Source: Chamaelirium japonicum
Lineage: Eukaryota; Streptophyta; Magnoliopsida; Liliales; Melanthiaceae
DNA: 64,000 nt
Direction of reading: 5' to 3'
Assembly: GCA_947650365.1 (NCBI GenBank)
Contig: OX393554.1
Span: 34,875,877-34,939,876, forward strand
In this document: piece by piece, positions 42,915 to 53,090 of the stretch
Position numbering within the stretch: position 1 is the first letter of the stretch
How the letters are laid out: the number at the start of each line of letters is the position of its first letter
Notes under the pieces: generated by a model
Told to the model about the DNA's origin: nothing
Database searches by the model: none
The model's input: only the letters and a program-made list of their open reading frames with translations
Translations under genes and position numbers: made by a program

Positions 42915-43386
42915 TACGGGTGGCAATGGGTCGTGTCAGGTCAGGTTCGTGTCGTGTCTAGTTTCGGGTCGTATCCAAAACCCCTAGACCCGGACCCGAC
43001 CTGTTTAACTAATCGTGTCTAGATCCTAAACCCATACCTGACCCGTTTATAAACGGGTAGATCCGATATGACCCGTTTACCACACGGGTTTATTTAGTTG
43101 ACCCGATCCGACCCAATCCGACTCGACCCGACCTAACCCGATAGACCCGCTGATACTATATATTACAGTATCGGATTGCGGGTAGACCTGACCCGACTCG
43201 ACCAGAAATGACTCGTTGAATTTTAAACGGGTCTACCGTGTCCAAGACCCTAAACCCGGACCCGACCCGTTTATTAAACGGGTCTATCGTGTCGACTCGT
43301 TTACAACCCGAACCCGTTTAGCCTTGACCCAGACCTGCTAACTTCATGTCGGGTCTGCCGTGTCGGGTCCGAAATTGCCAGCCCTA
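42915..43386. mobile_element. hAT MITE TAGGGCTGGCAAT, 472 bp
   Basis: Exact 8-bp duplication GCAACAAC at 42907-42914 and 43387-43394. Ends are TACGGGTGGCAAT and, reversed, TAGGGCTGGCAAT, of the usual hAT form. The interior is a mass of GACCCGTTTA / ACGGGTC words. Nested in the LTR-type insertion. Confidence 0.88.
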
Positions 43387-43729
43387 GCAACAACCATAAC
43401 TTTTGATCCCGAACTTCGATTGGGCTGAAATTTGAACTAGAGGTAGAGGACTTCATGACACAACTTTTGCATCCAGTTTGTGATCGTTTGGACTCATGTA
43501 GCTCTCACAGCAACATAAATATCATGAATCTTCTGTGCAAAATCTGGACAACAAGAAATTACGAGAAGTGTTTTCTAGTTCACCCGATCTTGCACGATGC
43601 ATGGCATCTCTGAGTGCATACATGCGACGAGCCTTCTCCGTCTTCGATTCACCACGCGAGGAAGACGAGCCGTGTCACCCACGCGCACACGCGAGAGAGA
43701 CGAGAGAAGGAGAGACTAAAGGGGGTTAG

Positions 43730-43760
<31 letters not shown>
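43730..43760. repeat. Poly(C) tract, 31 bp
   Basis: Uninterrupted C run within the LTR-type insertion. Confidence 0.9.
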
Positions 43761-43762
<2 letters not shown>

Positions 43763-45059
43763 GTCTCCCTTTTTTCATATACCCCCCCATACCTTGCGTA
43801 TGGGAGTTGAGGCTGACCCCCTATGTTCTCTCCCTTATGTGTATACTATTAGGTTGTCTTACAATCAAACCCCTTTAATTAAGCCCCCTTCCCGTATACT
43901 TTTATTTGCAACTCTTACAAGCTAGGGGAGGGATCGGGCATGCACCTGCCCTAATACATAGGGCCGACCCTCTTAGTCCATAGTGGGATTTTTGTTTTCC
44001 AAAACGCCCCCATAGCATTACTTGGCCGACACCCTTGCAGGAGGACTCACATGACGCATTTACGTGGGGTATGACTAGTGATTTCACTATCACCAGGGTG
44101 CCATTAGTAAACACCTAGGGTGCCCTTAGTAAAGTCAACTAGTAAACTCGCAACATGAACCAGTGCATCACACCCATGTAGCGAAGCCCACTACGGTAAG
44201 GGAAAGACTACGTGTGTTTCTATACTACCTCGGGGTTACCCCCCAGTACACACATGCATATACGCATCTACCTTGTACTAGTGCAATGCACACACAGAAC
44301 ATATTTGGGTTGGACTTATTATTTCCTCTAACTGTGTTCCATGAAATGAGAAGATGGTTCAAGGACCATACATGATGCGGATAAAGTGGAATCTTCAAGG
44401 ACCATGATTCATGACTTTTAACTTGGACTCGATCAACACACTACCTGAGTGTACCATCAACTCTCTGAGTTCGAGTTAACCTACGTAACCACCAAAAGTA
44501 CGATATAAGCTGCACTCCAATTTACTAGAAATTACTATGTTCTCTCTCATACCCCTGCTCTACACTTAGTAGTGGTAAACCCACTATCTCTATGGGCTAA
44601 GATTACAGTCGCCGTATGATCTCCCTCTAACAGTCAATTAAAGGGTAGAGCTTCAAGGTGTGGTGCGCTATAGAGTGTTGAGTTGTCGACTGCTAAGCTA
44701 TCACTAAGACACTGTAGAGTAGAGAAAGAGATAGAGAAAGAAAGAAAAGAGAGAATTGACACGGGATATGATGACGGAGTTCGGCCGAAGCCTACGTCTC
44801 TGTGCGATAAGACGCAACCTTTGAATCTACTAACTTTTAAAAAGTAGAATTACTCTCGATAAACCGATGAGTTCTTGTATAAGTGGTCAGAGGGTGGAAT
44901 ATGCTTGACTAGATTATGATCACCAGAAGGCTTAGAAAGCTCTGAAAAATAGAAAGTGGAATAATGAATTCCGGTATGTAATATTTATATGATCTGTTAT
45001 TTATAGAGTTTTAAAAATATCTGGGGTTTTGGTAAATATCTGAGGGGATTTATCAGGCC

Positions 45060-45240
45060 TTAGGCTATCTTTGTGGGCCCCAGACCTTCTTTGTGGGTCC
45101 CAAGCAGGGTTGGTGGATCCCACTATCATCGCCATGGTCCTAGGCAGGGTTGGCGGCTCATACCATCGTCTCCATGGGTCTCAGGCAGGGCTGGCGGGTC
45201 CCACCATTGTTTTCGTGGGCCCCAGGCAAGGCTGGCTGGT
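45060..45240. repeat. Diverged tandem repeat, unit about 48 bp
   Basis: GTGGGCCCCAGACC / GTGGGTCCCAAGCAGGGTTG / GGTCCTAGGCAGGGTTGGCG / GGTCTCAGGCAGGGCTGGCG / GGGCCCCAGGCAAGGCTGGC in succession. Confidence 0.7.
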
Positions 45241-45594
45241 ACCAGTGTCAGTCGTTAGCAAAATTTTGCACCCACAGTCCCTCCACTTGGTGCCATGACT
45301 CGACTCGAAAGGTGGAGAACCCTGTCAGAATTGAGTGGTCATATGACTCGGTTCTTTCCAAGTTGATTGTCGATCTACATCGTAGCTCCAATTATCCTAC
45401 TGAGTAACCGGATTTGGTCAACAGTCGAACTGATAACCACCAGGCTTGGGTTTAATACAACATAAGTCAAACCAAAAAATATATCTCTTGTTAGGGGTGT
45501 GGATGACCTGCAGGAGTGGCACGCTAATGCGACGTCAGTCGGGTAACCCAGTACATAGTCGTTTTAGGTCACGTAACCGAATTCTCACACGATC

Positions 45595-45740
45595 TGTCAT
45601 AGATTATGTGCCTGGTAATGACTGTGGTTGGTTCCGTTCGGCCACGGTCATAGATTATGTGACTGGTAATGACTGTGGTGGAGACACCCACGGTCATAGA
45701 TTATGTGTCTGGTAATGACTGTGGTGGAGACACCTACGGT
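45595..45740. repeat. Tandem repeat GTCATAGATTATGTG, three units
   Basis: GTCATAGATTATGTGCCTGG at 45596, then again at 45648 and 45693 with TAATGACTGTGGT following each. Confidence 0.8.
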
Positions 45741-46361
45741 CTGTCATCCCAACATCTTATCCTGATAGGGCGACCAACCATAATAAGAGCTGCAAGCGAA
45801 TATAGGTTACATATGTGACCTGTCCATTGAGTCTCCTAATTAAGTGGATTACCGTAACAATGACTCTCTGTAATATAATCAGAACACGTACTAAGGTATG
45901 TAATAAGATGTAATCCTAAGTTATCAACAACACACAGCTATACTATATGTTTTTACGAGCTGTAGACCTCATCAATTCCAACAATCGCACCCCTGTCCGA
46001 CGACAACCACCGTCGGTGAGGAGGGAGGATGTGGGAAAAGGAGCAAAAAACGGATGCTATTCATTTTGAAATTTTGAATTGATGTGAAGGGTATTTTTAT
46101 CCAAATCATTTTAGGGGACTTCAGATATCTTGTAGGGTCGACCACTCACCAACTCTTCCTTCTTTTTGCAAGTTGGGCTTTGCCCCTCCCTTAAGTCAAA
46201 GCATGTGATTGCAACCATATGAGTTGCATTAAAGTTGGGCTTTGCCCCGCATCTATATGTTTTTTCTGCACAAACAGACAAAGCGATCCATGGTCATTTG
46301 ATGTGAGCCCCATACCTCCTTTACCTCTAATGAAAATATATCTTTTAATTTCTCTATCTTA

Positions 46362-46504
<143 letters not shown>

Positions 46505-46847
46505 GATCAGCAGGTGTTCCGAAGCCTCTTTCTCAATGGCCCAACTTCGGACTCGGACTAATCCCTCCTGAAATACGCACCGACCCAAACGTAATCTCAT
46601 CTCATGTTCTTTCTTCTAAGACGAAGCGGGACTTGGTTCGAATAAGAAACACATGCATTACATGATTCCATTCAAGAATCATTCTGATAGTTGGGCCTAA
46701 TCAATTGATCAACATAAATTTATTTATGAACTTTGATTTAGATTTATACTTTCATGCAGGTCTTTGACCAAAGCAGCACCGGTAAATGCCATTAGACAAG
46801 AAAGATCCTGATTCAAAGCCTATCAATTGTATGAACGCAAAATATTT

Positions 46848-47361
46848 TTGGATTTTTTATAAATCGACCCCTGCAATCTTCTCTATTTACATAGAAACCC
46901 TATTAAGTCAATATTTATATATAAACCCCTTAAATCATCCAATATTTACAAATCGACCCATATAGGTAGTTGGCATCCAAAATGAAGCAATATTTTTGAA
47001 AAGTTTCTTCAGTCAACTATTATTTCATTAATCTAAAGGGAAAATAATCGATTTATCTATCATTGTAATTAGTTAAATTGACATCTTTATTGAATATGGA
47101 CTTAACCCAAAACAAACACAGACATAACCCGAATCTAACTTTGACCTAATTCGAATAATTCTCATATTGGAGGGGTATTTTCAAATTTTAGGTAAAATAT
47201 TAAGAATGAAATTGAAAATATTCTCTTTTTGGATGTCAGCTAACTGCAGAGATCAATATATGATGTTTGAATGAATTGAGAGGTTTATATATAAATATCA
47301 CTTTGTTAGGGGTTTATATGTAAATAAAGAAGATTGTAGAGGTTGATTTGTAAAAAACCCC
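46848..47361. mobile_element. Foldback MITE with terminal inverted repeats of about 90 bp
   Basis: The left arm (TTTTTTATAAATCGACCCCT, GCAATCTTCTCTATTTACAT, ATTTATATATAAACCCCTTA) is matched in reverse by the right arm ending TTGATTTGTAAAAAACCCC. The loop is AT-rich and non-coding. Confidence 0.8.
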
Positions 47362-48890
47362 ATATTGACGGGAATACAAGACTAGAATTTGATCCTGCGA
47401 TCAATCAGGAGTGAAAAAGTGGGGCCACCATCACTTCTTGGGTCTGGTTTGTCGTTTAGGTTGTTTTTTGAGATTGTCCAGATAGCATACTCTTTTAGAA
47501 ATGAGACTCAACCATCCCGTTTTCATTACATGAAAAAAAAAAAAAAAGGTTTTCCCGTCCGGATCGGTCCATCCTGACATGGCAATAATCACAACCGTTC
47601 GTCCATCCAGACTATTGAGCCTCATTCAGCCCCGGTGGGCAGAGGGCGGCTGCGATCAGTGCACGACGTCAGGATGGGACAAAATTTCTTGGCCTACTTG
47701 CCCAACTTCTCATGACCAATCAATATAAACGTGCCACGTGTCATACCTACTAAAGTGTTTGTTGCCATGTTGGTCCCACCTTTGGATCAGATGTTACCAC
47801 GTGGCCCATTTCTATTGGTCGATCATGCTAAGGTTGTGCAAGCATGTCAACATATTTGTAATCAGGTTCCTGAATTTCGGGTTGGGGTGCTATGAATATA
47901 ACCCGTACTTCCTGCCAAAAAAAAAAATTGGTATGTTTGGTTTGGTATCCACACGACATACATTGAGTAATGTCCAATAAACAAGAGAAAATTTCAAAAA
48001 TGACCACCTAATATTCCATATACCAAAAAATAACCACCAGATTTTCTTATTTTCTATTACGAGTCTTCATTTTTTTTCTCCTAAAAATGTCCATTCCTTA
48101 AACCGCTTCCTCTAACTGCATCAGAACCCTCTTTTATCCTTTTCGTTGCCATCTTCCTTGCTATTACCGGTGAGCAATTCAGCCGGTACCCTTCAATCGA
48201 TGAAAATCAACAGGAATCACGCCGGAACCATGTCGGAGCGATGCTAGAACCCGTTTTCCCCAAGTGTTTCTTCGTCCGATACTTGAGAAGAACTGTTGCA
48301 CGCTAAAAATCGTTGGCGATCAGATCTCGTGAATTAAGACACGTCGAAATACCATCTAAATCCGACTAGAACTTCCATTGCTAGAGGAAAGAAGAACACT
48401 CATTGTTGTAATCGACTGAAATAGAGATAAAAACCAAACCCTAGATATTGTAGGAAATTGAATTTTTAATTTATAATGATTTATTATTTTCAAAACCTAC
48501 TAAATTAAAATATAATCTATTGATTGATACTCAAATTGAGAAGTGTATCTTAAAATTTGTTAAAACTTTTATAAATTGTTTTACCTGCGCTTAGTAAACC
48601 TATATCTGCACTTAAAATGTTTACAAATTTATTAAAAATTTTACAGATTTTTACAGTGTGTTATGTGCAAATCTGTATTATTGACAAGTTTTTTTAGACG
48701 TAAATATGCGCTTAGTAGTATCTGCATGTTTTAGGCATAAAATTTTTGCATGTTTTTTAAGGCATTTATTTGTGCTTAATTAGAAATTTATGTATATGTA
48801 CAGGTTGTTTAGGCATAAAGTTTTTATGCTTATCTGTACTTAGCAGTTTCTGTATTATGTACATGTTTGTTCTGCCATCAAATCCTTTTT
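47362..48890. other. Intergenic, nothing recognised
   Basis: AT-rich, with A runs at 47525-47540 and 47918-47928. No coding motif seen up to the LINE. Confidence 0.5.
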
Positions 48891-48892
48891 CA

Positions 48893-51600
48893 ATACAGGA
48901 TATATGCCGGCCACATGGAAGTGCACTTATGTGATACTTATCCCTAAAAATTCTAGGGCCTGTCGGTCGGAACAATTTAGGCCAATCAGTCTTTGTACAG
49001 TCCTGTACAAGATATCTCCAAACTTCTTATGAACCGTCTTAAGTCAGTCATTGGTAAGCTTGTGTCCCCGGAGCAACGCGCCTTTATCCAGGGTCGGAAT
49101 ATTTCTGATAATATTCTGTTAGCCCAAGAAGCTCTTCATTCTATGGAGGTCGACACCTGCGATAAAGATTTGCTAGCCTTTAAGCTTGATATGGCAAATG
49201 CTTATGATCGGATGGCTTGGGACTTTTTCTATTAGGTTTTATCTAAAATTGGGTTTTATCATATTTGGATCCAGTGGATCAAAGGGTGTATCGAAACCCG
49301 TCCTTCTTCATCCTTCTTAATGGCTCCCCTACGTCTTGGTTCAGTTCTACTCTCGTGGTCTTCGTCAGGGGGATCCTTTGACCCCATATCTTTTCATTTT
49401 GGGTGCAGATGTTCTGGTTCGAAATATCAAAGCGTAAGCTCCATTGGAGTTCTTTCCTATACAGATGATAGTTTAATTTTCGCTGAGGCTTCCCCCTCCG
49501 ATGCTTCTTCTCTTCAAATGCTCATCCGTCAATATTATCGTTTCTCAGGACAAAAGGTTAACTTCCAAAAATCGGTTGTGCTCTTTGGAGCAACGGTACG
49601 TTACAGTAAAGCCTCACCCCGTTCTTCTTGCATCTCTAGGGATGTCGGCTCATTCTGGCCCCCTTACTTATCTGGGAACACGTATATCTAGTCGACAGAT
49701 CCAAACCTCTGACCTGACTCCGATGGTTAGTCGTATTACATGGCATATTGATAGTTGAAAAGCTCATCTCCTGTCCTTTCCGGCCAAGGTTACTTTGCTT
49801 CAGTCAGTTCTCTAATCCATTCCGGTGTTCCAATTGGGTGCTGCTTGGATTTCCCATTGCATTCTTGACCAACTGGAATGGGAGTTTCGTCGTTTTCTCT
49901 GGACCAAGAGTGACACCAAAAATGGGTTACACCTTGTCAAATTGGCCGATGTGTGCCGCCCAAAGTTGTAGGGGGTTTAGGCTTTAGACATCTTCGCTTC
50001 CGACAAGCATTAATGGGGAAGAAAGTTTTTCATGTTCTATCTAACTATAACAACCCCTGGGTGTCGTTTGTGCAAGACAAATATAAGGGGACTGAGGATC
50101 CTTGGCAATGGCCACGATCCACCAAATGCTCGTGGGCCCGGCGTGCTATCTCTGAGGGCCTGGATGTTGTTCAGTATCATGCATATATGGCAGCCGGTCT
50201 GGGAGGGGACATCTTTCAACTTCTAGATGACCCCTGGGTGCTTCTCAATTCCTCTTTCTTGGATGGTGTTTTCCTACAACTCTGGCCTAGCATCTCAACA
50301 TTGGTCGGTCTCTGACCTCTTCGGCCCTCATGGTTGGCATACAAAAACTCTACAGACCATCTTCCCGTTGGAATGGGTACCTCTGATCCATACGTAGCAT
50401 ATCGATCCTCCGGCATCAACCCCGGTCCTCTATCACATGGGGGCCTTAGCAAACGATGGGTTTTAACATGGCAACTGCCTATCACCTTTCTCATTTGAGT
50501 GAACCTGCACCGAATGAACTAATACATGGGATATGGCATTCCCTTTAGAAGCCACCTATGGGGTCCCACATTCGGATGTTTTTATGAAAGCCTTTTCATC
50601 TGCGCCTTCTTGTTTGATCGTACCTTCGCCGTATCGGGATGGCAGTCTCCCCACTTTGCTCCCGTTGTTTGATTAATGCTGAGACTTTGGACCATGCCTT
50701 TTTTCTTTGCTCTCCTGTTAGTCAACTATGGAGATGTGTTAGAACCAAGGTTCGTATGACATCTATTCCCACCTCTGTCACTGAGTTTAGCCGTCTGTAA
50801 AGCCATACTCAAGATCAAGGTGCTGGGTATAACAAGACTGCCAAAGCCTTCCTTGGATATTCACTTTGGCACATATGGAAAGCCAGGAACAAGGCTTTAT
50901 TTGAACTAACAAATCTAGTGATCCATGCTACTTTTGATTCGATAATAGAAGATTTTAATTCTTTTTGCTCTGCTGACTCGATTTCTGTAGACTTGTCTAA
51001 TCATAACATCCCACATTAGATGGAGGCGATCCTAGTCCAATGGGTTCCACCAACTTTACAGGAGTGTGCAAATTGAATTTTGATGGATCAGTGGATCGAA
51101 CGAGTATGGCGGCGGGCACGACCTTTGCTATCCGTGATCACAATGGGACCCTTCTCATCGCGGGTGCTGTCTCTCTAACCACGGCCTCTGTGCAGGTGGC
51201 GGAGACAAGAGGAATATGGGAATGACTTATTGCAGCCACTACGTCGTTCCCCGGGCATGTAATGTGGATCGAAGGGGACTCTCAAAGTGTACTCTCCCAG
51301 GTGTCTTCAGATATACTGTGTCGTCCCTCCTCATTGCCGACTGCATATTTCTACTCTGGTCTACGGCTAGAGTCCGGTTATCTCGCATCTGTCGCGAAGG
51401 AAGCTTAGTAGTTGATTGGCTCGCATGATATGCACGTGTAACTGGAGCTGTCAGAGTTTGGACGTCCGATTTTCCTCCAGAAGTTATGAGGCTTGCCCAT
51501 AAGGATTGTAGCACATGTCATTACATCTGTTGGATGGGTTAACAATGATGTAATCTTTTGACTTATTAAAGTAAGTAGGTTACCAAAAAAAAAAAAAAAA
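48893..51600 (+). pseudogene. 5'-truncated LINE retrotransposon with poly(A) tail
   Basis: Begins within the reverse transcriptase: MPATWKCTYVILIPK, EQFRPISLCTVLYKI, then NRLKSVIGKLVSPEQRAFIQ, GRNISDNILLAQEALHSM and FKLDMANAYDRMAWDF. The catalytic motif region reads SYTDDSLIFAEA (usual YADD; here Tyr-Thr-Asp-Asp) at about 49456. A zf-RVT-like Cys/His segment (CSRCLINAETLDHAFFFC) lies at about 50658-50712, and RNase H pieces (CKLNFDGSVDRTSMAAGTTF, WIEGDSQS) at 51067-51300. Stops and frameshifts interrupt it. It ends in A15 at about 51584-51600. No target duplication was identified. Confidence 0.85.
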
Positions 51601-51707
51601 CAATTTGGAAGAGTTGGGGGCTATTTTGGAAAAAAACCTCTTTTCATGAAAAAAAAAAAAGCAGCCAGTTAGACCAATCGGAATAGGAGTCGGACTCGAT
51701 GGCTCGA

Positions 51708-52112
51708 TCATTTGATGCGGCGGCAGAGGGTGATGCCGTCGCCGACGGGGAGCTGGCAGATCTCGACCCGGGGGTCGGCGGCGAGGGCCTTGTTCAGCTC
51801 CAGCACGAAGTCCCGGTAGTACCGGACGTACTTGCGGAGCGGCGCGTCCGGCGGCGCCACCACCGACCCGTTCCACAGCGTGTTGTCGTACCCGATCACC
51901 CCGCCCACCCTGACCAGGTCCAGCAGCCGCTTGTGGTAGTTGAGGTAGTTGTCCTTGTCGGCGTCCACGAACACGAAGTCGAACCACCCGTGCCTCTCCG
52001 GGTCCTCCAGCAGCTGGTCCAGCACCGGCAGTGCCGGCCCCTCGCGGAAGTCGATCTTGTGCGCCACCCCTGCCTTCTCTATCACAGGGAGGCCCAGATC
52101 GTAGTTCTCCCG
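51708..52112 (-). pseudogene. CCoAOMT: Caffeoyl-CoA O-methyltransferase, C-terminal 134 residues, cut by CACTA insertion
   Basis: The enzyme methylates caffeoyl-CoA using S-adenosylmethionine in lignin precursor synthesis. The retained part runs from [20 protein letters not shown] through [20 protein letters not shown] and [15 protein letters not shown] to [17 protein letters not shown] and TGA. It keeps the metal-binding Asp (VDADKD) and Asp-Asn (YDN) and the C-terminal motif. No internal stop or frameshift, and strongly GC-rich third positions. The family is about 240-250 residues, so about 110 N-terminal residues are missing. The reading frame ends exactly at the CACTA terminus at 52113, in the middle of conserved sequence. 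The 5' part should lie beyond the far end of the CACTA element, outside this window. Confidence 0.92.
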
Positions 52113-52142
52113 CACTACAAAAAAAACAGTTATTACCGACGG
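52113..52142 (-). repeat. Terminal inverted repeat of the CACTA element (3' end)
   Basis: CACTACAAAAAAAACAGTTA followed by TTACCGACGG. The CACTA(C) start is diagnostic. Confidence 0.9.
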
Positions 52143-52665
52143 ACAATATCCGTCGGTAATATTAAAATTTCGTCGGTAATATTCTATAGCGACGGAAGAT
52201 ATTTCCGTCGCTTGCTGTCGGGAAAGAAGGCGTCGGGGAAAACAATACGACGGACCAAATATTACCGTCGGTAATAATAATTAATACCGACGGTAATATT
52301 AACGCCGTCGGTAATATTTAATCAATTTAAAACTAATATAATTTAGTATTGCCGACGAAATATAAGAATCCGTCGGTAATATATAACCATTTTACCGACG
52401 GGTATATTTTATACTGTCGGTAATACTATATATATTACCGACACATATATATATTACCCGTCGGTAATAATATATATATTACCGACCAAATTCATATAAC
52501 CGTCGGTAATACTATATATATTACCGACGGATATATATATTACCCGTCGGTAATAATATATATATTACCGACGGATATTATATGCCGTCGGCAAATCATT
52601 AATAATTTAAAAAAAATAAAAATATTATTACCGACGGAATAATTAATTTCCATCGGTAATAAGTA
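52133..52665. promoter_or_regulatory. Subterminal repeat region with ACCGACGG / CCGTCGGTAAT motifs in both orientations
   Basis: I count about twenty ACCGACGG, CCGTCGGTAAT or one-base variants between 52135 and 52660, many arranged as facing pairs (for example 52262-52312, 52441-52475, 52503-52590) around TATATA. In CACTA elements such subterminal repeats bind the TNPA protein and are needed for transposition. Confidence 0.85.
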
Positions 52666-52919
52666 TGTTTTTTTTTTTAATAAATTTACCTAAATAATGT
52701 TATTTAATTCCTGTGATTCAATACCACAATATATTACCACAATTTATCAAATATTACCACAATTTATAAAATATTACCTAAATTGATAAAAAATTACAGC
52801 AAATTATCAAATATTACCACAGTTCCCGGCCGACAATTATAGACAAGAACAAAAAATAACCATATATTACAAAATAATATTTACATAATCCAGAACTGAG
52901 AGATGATACATGTCCTATC

Positions 52920-53045
52920 TCAACCACCCCCGCCCGCCACCAACGCCGGTGCTCTCATCGATCCCCTGACGCCGCCCTATCTCAACCACGCCCGCCCACC
53001 ACCAACGCTGGTGCTCTCATCGATCCCCTGACGCCGCCCTGCTCC
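52920..53045. repeat. Tandem duplication, 63-bp GC-rich unit
   Basis: CTATCTCAACCACCCCCGCC...ACGCCGCC is followed by CTATCTCAACCACGCCCGCC...ACGCCGCC. Two units between the AT-rich spacer and the satellite array. Confidence 0.85.
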
Positions 53046-53090
53046 TGCAATTAACATGTATTTGTTAAAAAAATGGTTTATATCTATAAC

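Larger units (their letters stand above)
42614..45984. mobile_element. LTR-retrotransposon-type insertion bounded by TGTTGGAA...TTCCAACA
   Basis: Inserted in a GC-rich tandem repeat, whose sequence resumes on the right. Flanks GTCAC (42609-42613) and ATCGC (45985-45989) fit a 5-bp duplication with transitions. Ends TGTTGGAA and TTCCAACA are typical LTR termini. I cannot find two clear LTR copies or coding motifs, so it may be a large solo LTR or a gutted element. It contains the hAT element at 42915, a poly(C) tract, and tandem repeats at 45060-45240 and 45590-45740. Confidence 0.6.

Noticed and set aside
52440..52600. Regular repeated CCGTCGGTAAT blocks resembling a CRISPR-like array
   Set aside because: Eukaryotic context, repeats in both orientations, no unique spacers, and adjacent to a CACTACAA terminus. 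This is a CACTA subterminal region.
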